Origin: CP2-2F sp034436355
Lineage (GTDB): Bacteria; Chloroflexota; Anaerolineae; Aggregatilineales; UBA2796
Assembly: GCA_034436355.1 (NCBI GenBank)
Contig: DAOTVQ010000002.1
Coordinates: forward strand, 70,943-134,942
Reading direction: 5' to 3'
Length of the DNA: 64,000 nt
This document shows positions 1 through 7,179 of the stretch, one piece after another. The translations under genes and the position numbers were made by a program. Every line of letters starts with the position of its first letter. Position 1 is the stretch's first letter. Below the pieces are notes generated by a model. The model was not told the origin of the DNA. It saw only the letters and a list, made by a program, of their open reading frames with translations, and searched no databases.

Positions 1-1
1 T

Positions 2-616
2 TTCAAGATCGCCAAAACGCCCATCACGAACCTGCAATACCAATGCTTTTTGGATGCGCCTGATGGCTACCGTGATATGCGTTGGTGGTCGTATTCACTT
101 CACGCCTCGTCATGGCGGCGCAAACGTCCGCAGGCAAAGCTGACCACCGTCCTAGGCGACCGCTTGCCGCGCACGCGCATCAGTTGGTTTGATGCGATTG
201 CCTTTTGCTTGTGGCTCAGCCATCGCAGCGGGCAGCATATCACCCTGCCTAGTGAGGTGCAGTGGCAGCGCGCTGCACAAGGTGATGAAGGGTGGCGCTA
301 TCCTTATGGCAACACTTTTGATGAAACGCGCTGTAATGTGCGCGAATCAGGGCATGGCGCCCCCACGCCTGTAGACGCTTACCCGAAGGGCGCAAGCCCC
401 TATGGCGTGCTAGATATGCAAGGCAATGTGTGGGAATGGTGCCTTACGGAGTGGCAAACTGACTCTGCCCATGTGGAAGGTGGCAATGCTCGCGCTTTAC
501 GCGGCGGGGCATGGTCATCGGTAGGCACGATGGTGAACTGTTTCTACCGCTATCAGAATATTCCCTCTGTTGAGCTAGATTCTATCGGTTTTCGCCCTGT
601 GTTGTTAGAAGATTAA
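2..616 (+). CDS. Formylglycine-generating-enzyme (SUMF1) family protein, 5' truncated by window edge
   Basis: The frame is open from base 2, so the true start lies left of the window; a TTG at 50 is unlikely to be the start because conserved FGE residues (a KTPITN-like block) precede it. The C-terminal two thirds of an FGE-sulfatase domain are visible: ISWFDAIAFCLWLS, LPSEVQWQRAA, YGNTFD, YGVLDMQGNVWEWC, ALRGGAWSS and a closing GFRPV. Family members oxidise a sulfatase cysteine to formylglycine or act as diverged binding/modification modules. The copper-binding cysteine expected just after the RGGxW motif is serine here and only one cysteine (VNCFYRY) remains, so true formylglycine synthase activity is doubtful. 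No sulfatase gene lies in the window. Confidence 0.8.
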   Translation, partial: FKIAKTPITNLQYQCFLDAPDGYRDMRWWSYSLHASSWRRKRPQAKLTTVLGDRLPRTRISWFDAIAFCLWLSHRSGQHITLPSEVQWQRAAQGDEGWRYPYGNTFDETRCNVRESGHGAPTPVDAYPKGASPYGVLDMQGNVWEWCLTEWQTDSAHVEGGNARALRGGAWSSVGTMVNCFYRYQNIPSVELDSIGFRPVLLED

Positions 617-650
617 GCGCATCACCAACGGACTGCGCTATAATCTACCC

Positions 651-1940
651 ATGCCTGACTTTTTAGAGATTCCCGAACGGCTTGTGCCACTCTTAAGGGT
701 GCTAGCTGGAGTAGCAACGCGCCATGCCACGCCTCTATACGTAGTCGGCGGCTTTGTGCGTGATAATCTGCTGAAGTTGCCCGCCTATGAACCTGATCTT
801 GACCTTGTGGCGGTTGGGGATGCACCTGCCCTCGTGAAAGAATTGGCTGCTCAGCACGGCGGCAGCTTTACCGCACATCCGCCGTTTGGCACGGCAACTT
901 GGCATTTGCCTTCAGGAATGCCCATGCGTGCCATTGATTTTGCCACAACACGCACCGAGACCTATGCCGCTGCCGCAGCATTGCCAACGGTGACGCTCAT
1001 CAGCGGTGCGGATGCCTTACAGCGCGATGCACACCGCCGCGATTTTTCGGTGAACACGCTTGCCATGCAGCTTGCCCCTGAGCCATTTGGCGCCTTGATC
1101 GATCCGCTGGGTGCGCTGCCCGATCTCCACAGCGGCTTGCTCCGCACCCTGCACCCGCAAAGTTTTGTGGATGACCCAACGCGCCTACTGCGCGCTGCCC
1201 GCTTTGTGGCACGGCTTGGCTTTCGGCTGGCGGCAGAGAGCGCTGCTGAGCTACCACTAGGGCTACCGCACATTGCTGCGCTGAGCGGTGAGCGCCTGCG
1301 CCACGAATTCGACCTGATTTTTGCAGAAGCATTGCCCGAAATCGCTTTGCGCTGGTTGGCAGAGCATGGCGTGCTGGCTGCCATTGATCCAAGATTAACC
1401 TTTGATGAGCGTTTGCAGGCTGCCTATCCTGTTCTGCGTGCGCTGCGCGAACCGCCTGCCGATCTTGATCGCCTTGCGGTCAGTTGGGCGCTTTGGGGCA
1501 GCACATTCCCTGATGATGCAACCCTGCTTGACCGTTTTGCGCTGCCTAAAGCAACACATCGGGCAGCCGCAGAGGTGCGGCGCGCACGGCTTGCCTTTGC
1601 CTGCCTTACGCCCGATGCACCACCAAGCCGCATCACCCGTGCGCTTGCGCCGTTTTGCACGGAAGCGGTGCTGGCAGCTGCACTGATTGGCACAGCCGCA
1701 GATCGGGATCGAGCATGGCAATATCTGACCCTTTGGCGATATGCTCAACCTGCTGCTGATGGCAACTTTTTGCGTAGTTTGGGGTTGAAACCTAGCCCGC
1801 TTTTCGGTAAACTCCTCTCCCGCTTGCGTGATGCGCTTTTGGATGGCGAAGTAAGCTCACCTGAGGCGCAGCGCGCACTGCTTAAAGCATGGGCAAACGA
1901 AGCACAAGACGGCGCCAAGCCACACGAACACACCAGATGA
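651..1940 (+). CDS. tRNA nucleotidyltransferase / poly(A) polymerase family protein
   Basis: Class II nucleotidyltransferase of 429 residues. The N-terminal head carries the GGxVRD motif (VVGGFVRDNLL) and the catalytic Asp pair in DLDLVAVGDA; further motifs are RRDFSVNTLA and the RNA/nucleotide-binding DPTRLLRAARFVARLGFRL block. Family members add CCA to tRNA 3' ends or polyadenylate RNA. The C-terminal half is an alpha-helical body without a recognisable HD domain. Whether it adds the full CCA, only part of it, or poly(A) cannot be told from the sequence. It begins 34 bases after the FGE-like gene and its stop overlaps the start of the next gene (ATGA), so the two are translationally coupled. 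Confidence 0.88.
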   Translation: MPDFLEIPERLVPLLRVLAGVATRHATPLYVVGGFVRDNLLKLPAYEPDLDLVAVGDAPALVKELAAQHGGSFTAHPPFGTATWHLPSGMPMRAIDFATTRTETYAAAAALPTVTLISGADALQRDAHRRDFSVNTLAMQLAPEPFGALIDPLGALPDLHSGLLRTLHPQSFVDDPTRLLRAARFVARLGFRLAAESAAELPLGLPHIAALSGERLRHEFDLIFAEALPEIALRWLAEHGVLAAIDPRLTFDERLQAAYPVLRALREPPADLDRLAVSWALWGSTFPDDATLLDRFALPKATHRAAAEVRRARLAFACLTPDAPPSRITRALAPFCTEAVLAAALIGTAADRDRAWQYLTLWRYAQPAADGNFLRSLGLKPSPLFGKLLSRLRDALLDGEVSSPEAQRALLKAWANEAQDGAKPHEHTR

Positions 1941-2467
1941 CCACCATTGAACGCCATACACTCTTGCTGCAAATGCAGGTGGTTTTCCGTGCTGCTGAAC
2001 GTGATGATCTGCCCAAGCTGGAATGGTACGGCAAGTATACGCATTTTCGGCAGGTGTTTCAGCGCACCTATGAAGAACAACTGCGTGGGCAGCGCTTGAT
2101 GCTGCTGGCTGATGTAAATGGCTTTCCAGTTGGGCAAATCTTCATCCAGTTAGAAAACTACGAGGATTTGTGGCTGGATATGCGGAAGCGCGCCTACCTA
2201 TACTCGCTGCGCGTGATGGATGCTTTTCAGCGGCAAGGGCTAGGATCGGCGCTGCTGGGCGAAGCAGAAAGGCTGCTGCGCGCTCAACGCTACGATTCGG
2301 TCAGCATTGCTGCGGCAAAAGATAATCCAGGTGCGCGGCGGCTCTATGAACGGCACGCTTTCCGCGTGATTGCCGAAGATGCCGGGCGTTGGAGCTATGT
2401 TGATCACGAAGGACTGACGCACTACGTTAACGAGCCGTGTTGGATTCTTGAGAAGTTATTGCGCTAA
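1937..2467 (+). CDS. GNAT family N-acetyltransferase
   Basis: A 176-residue GCN5-related acetyltransferase. I chose the ATG at 1937 because it forms an ATGA overlap with the upstream stop and begins directly before the domain; an ATG at 1889 would place 16 basic residues in front of it. Motif A with the acetyl-CoA pyrophosphate loop is RQGLGSALLGEAERLL, preceded by a beta strand (YLYSLRVMDAF) and followed by the typical NPGARRLYERHAFRV element. The substrate is not predictable. It probably belongs to one transcript with the nucleotidyltransferase gene. Confidence 0.87.
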   Translation: MTTIERHTLLLQMQVVFRAAERDDLPKLEWYGKYTHFRQVFQRTYEEQLRGQRLMLLADVNGFPVGQIFIQLENYEDLWLDMRKRAYLYSLRVMDAFQRQGLGSALLGEAERLLRAQRYDSVSIAAAKDNPGARRLYERHAFRVIAEDAGRWSYVDHEGLTHYVNEPCWILEKLLR

Positions 2468-2491
2468 GCCACTGTATAACGACGAGGTGAT

Positions 2492-2851
2492 ATGACGAAA
2501 GCTACTGGTACGCTGACCCCACGTTTGGAAGCTGTTAAAGTGCTACGTTGGCGCGGCAGCAACCACCCAACCTACCAAGCAATCACGCTCCAAATGGCGC
2601 GGGAGGGAATGCGCGCCTACACTTGGGCGCAAAACGCCAATTTCCGCTATCCACTCCGCAGCCAGCACTATGACAAAGTGCTGTACTGCGTTGAAGGCTC
2701 CCTCGAAGTGGTGCTACCTGACCTCAATCAGCGCGTGGTGCTGCGCCCAGGCGACCGTCTGGAACTGCCGCGCAATGTGCGCCATGCCATCATCGTTGGC
2801 GAACGCGGCGCCCGCTGCGTTGAGGGCGAAAAAACGACACTGGCGAACTAA
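2492..2851 (+). CDS. Small cupin-domain protein
   Basis: 119 residues forming a single cupin barrel. The second cupin motif is clear (GDRLELPRNVRHAIIVGE, with PG before it), and the first is represented by YDKVLYCVEGSLEVVL. The usual His pair of the first motif is replaced (QHYDKV), so metal binding may be weak or altered. Translation starts at ATG 2492 after GACGAGGTGAT, a fair ribosome binding site. It sits 24 bases after the GNAT gene and 4 bases before a small membrane protein gene. The function is unknown; small cupins can bind sugars or metabolites. Confidence 0.8.
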   Translation: MTKATGTLTPRLEAVKVLRWRGSNHPTYQAITLQMAREGMRAYTWAQNANFRYPLRSQHYDKVLYCVEGSLEVVLPDLNQRVVLRPGDRLELPRNVRHAIIVGERGARCVEGEKTTLAN

Positions 2852-2855
2852 CGCC

Positions 2856-3296
2856 ATGCGCCGCCGCCGTTCTGCATCAATCAGCACAGAGGCTGCTGAA
2901 GCACCTGCCGAAAGCGTGCCACCACGCCGCCTGACGCCGCCGCGCCCACGCTTGCCGTTCACGCTGCAAGGGTCGGTGTTGCTTGGCATTTTGGCGGTTA
3001 TTGGGCTTGGCGTGGTGTGGCTGCTGCTGAGTTTCGATATGCTGCCTGCAACTTTTGGCGTGGTAATGCCCATCGTGGCGGCGGCGTTCGGTATGCTGTG
3101 GTTTTTGGCAGCATTGGTGGGGCGCAATCCACGTGGCATCATCTTTAGCGCAGCATGGCTTGGTGCAGCGCTTAGCCTGCTGTTAGCAGCGCAAGGCATT
3201 GCGGCGGTTGGCACCACGCTGATCGGCTTGGTGTTCATCGCCGTCGGTGCGGCACTCATCTTGCGCGGCTTGCTGATGGCAAACCAACCGCTTTAG
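2856..3296 (+). CDS. Small hypothetical membrane protein
   Basis: 146 residues. I start it at ATG 2856, four bases after the cupin stop; the longer open frame from 2670 lies over the cupin gene and is not credible. The first 35 residues are Arg/Pro-rich and cytoplasmic in character. Four hydrophobic segments follow at about residues 40-60, 65-88, 95-115 and 118-140, with Gly/Ala-rich helices. No family recognised. It is the last gene before a strong hairpin terminator at 3306-3331. Confidence 0.7.
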   Translation: MRRRRSASISTEAAEAPAESVPPRRLTPPRPRLPFTLQGSVLLGILAVIGLGVVWLLLSFDMLPATFGVVMPIVAAAFGMLWFLAALVGRNPRGIIFSAAWLGAALSLLLAAQGIAAVGTTLIGLVFIAVGAALILRGLLMANQPL

Positions 3297-3305
3297 GCAA
3301 AACAC

Positions 3306-3331
3306 AACGGGACGCCTTAGCGCGTCCCGTT
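3306..3331. terminator. Bidirectional intrinsic terminator between the small membrane protein and rplL
   Basis: A perfect 10-base-pair stem, AACGGGACGC (3306-3315) with GCGTCCCGTT (3322-3331), and a 6-base loop. On the plus strand the stem runs into TTTT; on the minus strand it is followed by GTGTTTTG. It lies between convergent gene ends at 3296 and 3350 and should serve both. Confidence 0.85.
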
Positions 3332-3349
3332 TTAATGCACAGCAGCAGT

Positions 3350-3739
3350 TTACTTAACTTCGATCACTGCGCTAACTTCTTCGAGCTTCTTCTTGGCGTC
3401 AGCGGCGGCGTCCTTCGAGACGGCTTCTAACACCGGCTTGGGCGCAGCTTCCACCAAATCCTTTGCCTCTTTCAAGCCGAGGTTGGTTAGGGCGCGCACA
3501 ACCTTGATCACGTCAATCTTCTTAGGACCAACTTCCTTCAGGATCACGGTGAACTCGGTCTGCTCTTCAACAGGCTCAGCTTCTGCGGCGGGCGCTGCGC
3601 CACCCATCGGCATTGCCATCATGGGCATGGCGGCGGCAGCCTTCACGCCCCAAGTTTCCTCAAGTGCCTTCGTTAGCTCAACAATTTCCAAAACGGTCAG
3701 CTTGCCCAGTTCGGCAACCAATGCTTGTACGTCTGCCAT
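3350..3739 (-). CDS. rplL: 50S ribosomal protein L7/L12
   Basis: 129 residues with the normal L7/L12 plan: an N-terminal dimerisation helix pair (LGKLTVLEIVELTKALEE), a flexible Ala/Met/Pro-rich hinge at about residues 35-60, and the C-terminal domain with KIDVIKVVRALTNLGLKEAK and the factor-binding face. It recruits GTPase translation factors to the ribosome stalk. Translation begins at ATG 3739 with AAAGGA upstream. It follows rplJ by 73 bases in the same operon and ends at the bidirectional terminator. Confidence 0.97.
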   Translation of the reverse strand: MADVQALVAELGKLTVLEIVELTKALEETWGVKAAAAMPMMAMPMGGAAPAAEAEPVEEQTEFTVILKEVGPKKIDVIKVVRALTNLGLKEAKDLVEAAPKPVLEAVSKDAAADAKKKLEEVSAVIEVK

Positions 3740-3812
3740 AGTCGGATCAATCCTTTGTCGGGTTCAGATTTTCAGATAGTTAAAAGGTATAGCGCCCACA
3801 GGCGCACGGCTC

Positions 3813-4352
3813 TTAGGCAGCGTCTGTGCCGCCACCTTCCAGTTTATCGGTATATGCCTTCAATACTTGCGCCAAATTCTGCGCGGGCGTGCCAATGAGT
3901 GCCAAGAAACCCGTGGCAGGGCTTTGGAGCGTGCCAATGAGCGTTGCCCGTGCTTCGTCTAGGGTTGGCATGGTCGAGAGCGCCTCTAGTTGCTCTGCCC
4001 TGAAGATTAACTCGCCAAGCACGGCGCCTTTCAGCACCAACTGCGGCTGATCTTTAATGCCAAGCAGGGTTTTGGTCACTTTCGTCAGGTCGCTGTAAGC
4101 GAGCGCGACAGCAACAGGTCCCTGAAACAGATCGTCAGGGGCGGCGAAGCCCGTTTCGCGCAGGGCAATTTTGAAGATGGTGTTCTTCACAACTGCATAA
4201 GACGCATCTACATCGCGCAGTGCCTTACGCACCACGCTGAGGTTTTTCATGGACATGCCGCGATATTCGGTGATGACCATGCCTTGTGCGCGCCGCAAGA
4301 CTTCAAGGTAAGTGCTATAGATTTGGTCTTTTTTTGCTTTACTGATTGCCAA
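3813..4352 (-). CDS. rplJ: 50S ribosomal protein L10
   Basis: L10 anchors the L7/L12 dimers to 23S rRNA. I start it at TTG 4352, giving 179 residues beginning MAISKAKKDQIYS, which matches the usual L10 start; a consensus AGGAGG lies 8 bases upstream, and the longer open frame would translate through that ribosome binding site. Core motifs include VITEYRGMSMKNLSVVRKAL and YAVVKNTIFKIAL. The C-terminal helix that binds L7/L12 ends in KLEGGGTDAA. The gene is not next to rplK, rplA or rpoB here, although it keeps the rplJ-rplL order. Confidence 0.95.
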   Translation of the reverse strand: MAISKAKKDQIYSTYLEVLRRAQGMVITEYRGMSMKNLSVVRKALRDVDASYAVVKNTIFKIALRETGFAAPDDLFQGPVAVALAYSDLTKVTKTLLGIKDQPQLVLKGAVLGELIFRAEQLEALSTMPTLDEARATLIGTLQSPATGFLALIGTPAQNLAQVLKAYTDKLEGGGTDAA

Positions 4353-4541
4353 AGCTGCATTCCTCCTTTCCAAGAGGGTAGGGTGTTCAAGCACCAAAAA
4401 AAGCGGTCTTTCGGCACACGCGCAAAAGACCGCCGTTCAGAGTCGGCTGGAAGCAGCAAGATAAGGTTGCTGTGCTTCACCTCGGCAGGCTAATCAATTA
4501 AGCTGCACTATTGGCAGCGCCTGCGGTCTGCGGTGCGAACG
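4353..4541 (-). promoter_or_regulatory. L10-leader-like 5' UTR of rplJL with an attenuator hairpin
   Basis: About 190 bases separate the predicted start of transcription from the rplJ start codon. On the minus strand the leader contains a stem GCGGTCTTT/AAAGACCGC (4425-4433 with 4403-4411, 13-base loop) followed directly by seven T residues (4402-4396), which is a textbook intrinsic terminator placed before the gene. Upstream of it lies a structured block around 4440-4495 with a GAGGTGAAGC element. Known rplJ leaders bind L10 or the L10-L12 complex to control their own synthesis; that this one does so by attenuation is inference from position and structure. Confidence 0.75.
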
Positions 4542-4547
4542 TTGTTA

Positions 4548-4576
4548 ATCATAGCGGGCGGCTGGCTGTACGTCAA
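4548..4576 (-). promoter_or_regulatory. Sigma-70-type promoter of rplJL
   Basis: On the minus strand TTGACG (4576-4571) is followed after exactly 17 bases by TATGAT (4553-4548). Both boxes are one or two changes from consensus, as expected for a ribosomal protein operon. Transcription should begin near 4541. Confidence 0.85.
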
Positions 4577-4602
4577 GGTTGGAGTTGATAGGGTCTATTA
4601 GA

Positions 4603-4622
4603 AAGTGCGGCGCACCGCACTT
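4603..4622 (-). terminator. Hairpin terminator downstream of the molybdopterin oxidoreductase gene
   Basis: Stem AAGTGCGG/CCGCACTT of 8 base pairs with a 4-base loop, about 20 bases after the oxidoreductase stop codon. On the minus strand it is followed by TCTAATAG, a weak T-rich tail, so termination may be partial. Confidence 0.55.
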
Positions 4623-4642
4623 GGCAGAATTTTCCGCTATAT

Positions 4643-5728
4643 TCACCGCAGGCGCACACGCAGGGCATGAATGGCATCCGTGCCATCTGGAAAGGCAGCC
4701 CCGATCAGGCTGTTGGGAAAGATCGCCTGCGTGAAGCCGCCCTCATCCGTAGCACGCACCGCCAACCGATGCAAGCCTGCTTGCAGCGGTGCCCATAAGA
4801 AATACCACCACGTCCACGCCAACGAACTGGGCGGCATGATCAGCGTTGCAGGCTGCCAAGTCAGCGGTTGCTCTTGCGCGTTTGCAAGCGCAGCACTGAT
4901 CTCCACCGCCTTGATTGCCCGCCCACCACCAAAAGCATAGCCTTCTAGGTAGATCGGTGTGGCAAAGGGCAGCACATTCGCGGCAGGCTGCCGAAAGGCG
5001 CTATTCGTCTTAACGGCTGCCAAATTTGACCATTCCCTGCCCGAACCTTCCCAATAGCCTAGCCGATCTTCGGCGGCAAAGGTGATGCGGGTGATCCACT
5101 TCGGCTGCTTCTGCCCATACAAGCCCGGAATCAAAATTCGCAGCGGAAACCCATGCCGCAGTGGCAGCGCTTCGCCGTGCGCGCCCGTGATCAGCAGCAC
5201 GTCAGGCTGCGTTAACCATTCGAGCGCCACAGAAGTTGTGTAGCCATCGGCTGCCTCAAAGAGCGCGTAGCGTGCGCTTGGCAGCACAGCAGCGCGTGCC
5301 AAAAGCGGCGCCAGCGGCACGCCTTGCCAATCCCAAGTGCCGATCAAGCCGCCGCCGACTGGATTGCTGATGCATTGAAGCGTCCGTATGGCGCTCTGTT
5401 GCGGCATAGCACGCAGATCGGCAAGGCTAATCTGTAGCGGATTGCCAACCAAGCCATCCAAGGTCAGCGACCACTCGGCGGCGTTGCTAAGGTCAGGCGT
5501 GCCGCGAAAAGACTTCTCATAAAGACGGTTCAAGGGTGTGATCGGCACTTGGGCGGGCAGCGGCGGGGGCGTGGCGGCAAGGGCGGCTGCCAGATTAGGT
5601 GTTGCAGTGGGCAACTGTGCCATGCCGCGCTGATAAAGAGTCGGCGCACTGCGCTCAGGGCGGCAGGCGGCTGCCAAAAGTGCCGCCATCAGGAAGCGGC
5701 GGCGCGACCAACGCGGCGGCTGACTCAT
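4643..5728 (-). CDS. Molybdopterin-dependent oxidoreductase, sulfite-oxidase/YedY-like, Tat lipoprotein
   Basis: 361 residues with a twin-arginine signal (SRRRFLMAALLAAAC); Cys22 sits in a lipobox, so the protein is probably exported folded by Tat and then lipid-anchored. A Thr/Pro-rich linker follows. The molybdopterin-binding domain spans about residues 80-240, with Cys119 (IRTLQCISN) in the position of the molybdenum-ligand cysteine, and the family's RHGFPLRILIPGLYGQK block. The C-terminal part (about 255-361) resembles the Ig-like dimerisation domain of sulfite oxidases. The substrate is unknown; no haem domain or cytochrome gene is adjacent. Its start overlaps the stop of the upstream beta-propeller gene (ATGA), so the two are coupled. 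Confidence 0.85.
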   Translation of the reverse strand: MSQPPRWSRRRFLMAALLAAACRPERSAPTLYQRGMAQLPTATPNLAAALAATPPPLPAQVPITPLNRLYEKSFRGTPDLSNAAEWSLTLDGLVGNPLQISLADLRAMPQQSAIRTLQCISNPVGGGLIGTWDWQGVPLAPLLARAAVLPSARYALFEAADGYTTSVALEWLTQPDVLLITGAHGEALPLRHGFPLRILIPGLYGQKQPKWITRITFAAEDRLGYWEGSGREWSNLAAVKTNSAFRQPAANVLPFATPIYLEGYAFGGGRAIKAVEISAALANAQEQPLTWQPATLIMPPSSLAWTWWYFLWAPLQAGLHRLAVRATDEGGFTQAIFPNSLIGAAFPDGTDAIHALRVRLR

Positions 5729-6768
5729 GGCAGCGTGCCGAGATAGCTATCCGTGGAGACACGCGCCAAAGCGCCATCTGCCAAAATCAGCTTGAAGGTG
5801 CCCGCCGCTGTTAGGCTGGTCAGCAAGGCAGTGTCCGCACGGGCAGTCAGCGCGACAGCGCGCAGTGCCTCAGGCGGACTCTCGGTGAGCAGGCGTGCTT
5901 CGCGGGCGGTGAAATCGGCAAGGGCAAGCGCAAAGCGCGTCCGTCCGCTGCTGCGGCTTAAGCTCAAGAGCGCCTTCTTACCATCTGCGGCAAAGATCGG
6001 GTAGCTGGCGCGTTCATAGCCGCGTAGCACGGCAATGCCTTGTTGAACACCGCCATTCACCTCGATCAGGCTGAGCGTGACGCCATCGGTTGTTTCGGCA
6101 AGGCGTAGCGCACGGCGTGCATCAGGCGAAAACGCCATCACGCATGGGCAATCGGGCGAGTCGGGCAGCGCGGCTGCCTCAAGCGTGGCGGTGTGCAGGC
6201 GGAAAACACCTTCGACGGGCAGCTCAAGCGCCGACGGTAATGCCTCAAAAAGATCGGTGCGGCGCGTGTAGAACACATAGGCGCCATCGTCGCTGATGGC
6301 GAGTGGCAACACACCTAGCCCTAGCGTGGAGGTGGTGTGCAGCACCATGCTGTTTTCACCGATTAGCCCTTCCACCACGAACAAATCACTGACCGTGCCG
6401 CGTTCGCTCCGTGTGGTGAACGCCCATGCCAGCCACTGCCCGTTGGCAGAGGCAACCCAATAGGTGATCGTTGCATCGGTTTGGCGCGGAATGTAGGGAT
6501 GCAGGACGACATCGCCGTTGGGCAGGGCAACAAGTGCCGCCTGTGTATCGGCAGCGCGGAACAGCACACCGCCGCCGATCAGGGTGTGCCAATCGCCATT
6601 CGCGTTAACGATTGCGCCAAGTGCAGTGCGCGCATCGGCAAAGATGACTGTTTGCCCGCGCAAAAAGACATCATAGCGCGAGGAATCCGGCGCAGCATGT
6701 GCCGAAAAGCTGCCCAACACGCCGAAAAACAGGCAGCAAGCTATAATCAGGCGGCGAAAACGCATCAT
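5725..6768 (-). CDS. Secreted beta-propeller (WD40/TolB-like) protein
   Basis: I start it at one of two adjacent ATGs (6768 or 6765), because MMRFRRLIIACCLFFGVLG with SFSAHA after it is a good Sec signal peptide; an open frame back to 6825 would bury it. The mature part has repeated beta-rich blocks with DGAYVFYTRRTDLFE, FSPDARRALRLAE, FAADGKKALLSLSRS and similar blade-like segments, so a propeller of about six blades is likely. No catalytic motif seen. The 4-base overlap with the molybdopterin oxidoreductase suggests the two act together outside the membrane, but the link is inference from gene order. Confidence 0.7.
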   Translation of the reverse strand: MMRFRRLIIACCLFFGVLGSFSAHAAPDSSRYDVFLRGQTVIFADARTALGAIVNANGDWHTLIGGGVLFRAADTQAALVALPNGDVVLHPYIPRQTDATITYWVASANGQWLAWAFTTRSERGTVSDLFVVEGLIGENSMVLHTTSTLGLGVLPLAISDDGAYVFYTRRTDLFEALPSALELPVEGVFRLHTATLEAAALPDSPDCPCVMAFSPDARRALRLAETTDGVTLSLIEVNGGVQQGIAVLRGYERASYPIFAADGKKALLSLSRSSGRTRFALALADFTAREARLLTESPPEALRAVALTARADTALLTSLTAAGTFKLILADGALARVSTDSYLGTLP

Positions 6769-6837
6769 CAAGTTTAAGCAATCGCTAGGAAAAACGATTA
6801 AGGCTATTCTAGCACGCCTTAGCAAGAAAGTTCTGCT

Positions 6838-7179
6838 ATGCGCCGAATTTTAACGTCCCTTTTAGCCCTGCTGCTGTTGGCAGCCTGCGATCTTGTGCCG
6901 TCTGCGCTCTTTGCGCCGCCTACACCAACCGACGCACCGCCGGATGTACCCTTGCAGGCATGGACGATCCGCAACGGCTACTTTTGGTCGCAGCCGGATG
7001 TGATTTTTGGCGTGCTGAACGGTGTTGCACCGCCAAACACTGAGTTGGCGGTGCTGTTCGGACCGACAGAAGGTTATGTAGACTCAGGTATTCTCGGTGA
7101 GTTCTACCTTGTGCGGGCGGTGGGCGCGCCACTTTCGGGCTGGATTCGGGCGCAAGAGATCACGTTCCAACGCCCCTGA
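6838..7179 (+). CDS. Small lipoprotein with an SH3-like fold
   Basis: 113 residues. The N-terminus MRRILTSLLALLLLAAC is a lipoprotein signal with Cys17 as the lipidated residue, followed by a Thr/Pro linker. The remaining 70 residues resemble a bacterial SH3-like module (VLNGVAPPNTELAVLFG, YLVRAVGAPLSGWIRAQEI), a fold found in many cell-wall-bound proteins. Divergent from the beta-propeller gene. Its last 96 bases overlap the 3' end of the convergent permease gene. Confidence 0.72.
   Translation: MRRILTSLLALLLLAACDLVPSALFAPPTPTDAPPDVPLQAWTIRNGYFWSQPDVIFGVLNGVAPPNTELAVLFGPTEGYVDSGILGEFYLVRAVGAPLSGWIRAQEITFQRP

Noticed and set aside
2670..2855. Extended N-terminus of the small membrane protein over the cupin gene
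   Set aside because: The extension is Cys/Trp-rich, lies entirely in another frame of the cupin gene, and ATG 2856 gives a normal protein.
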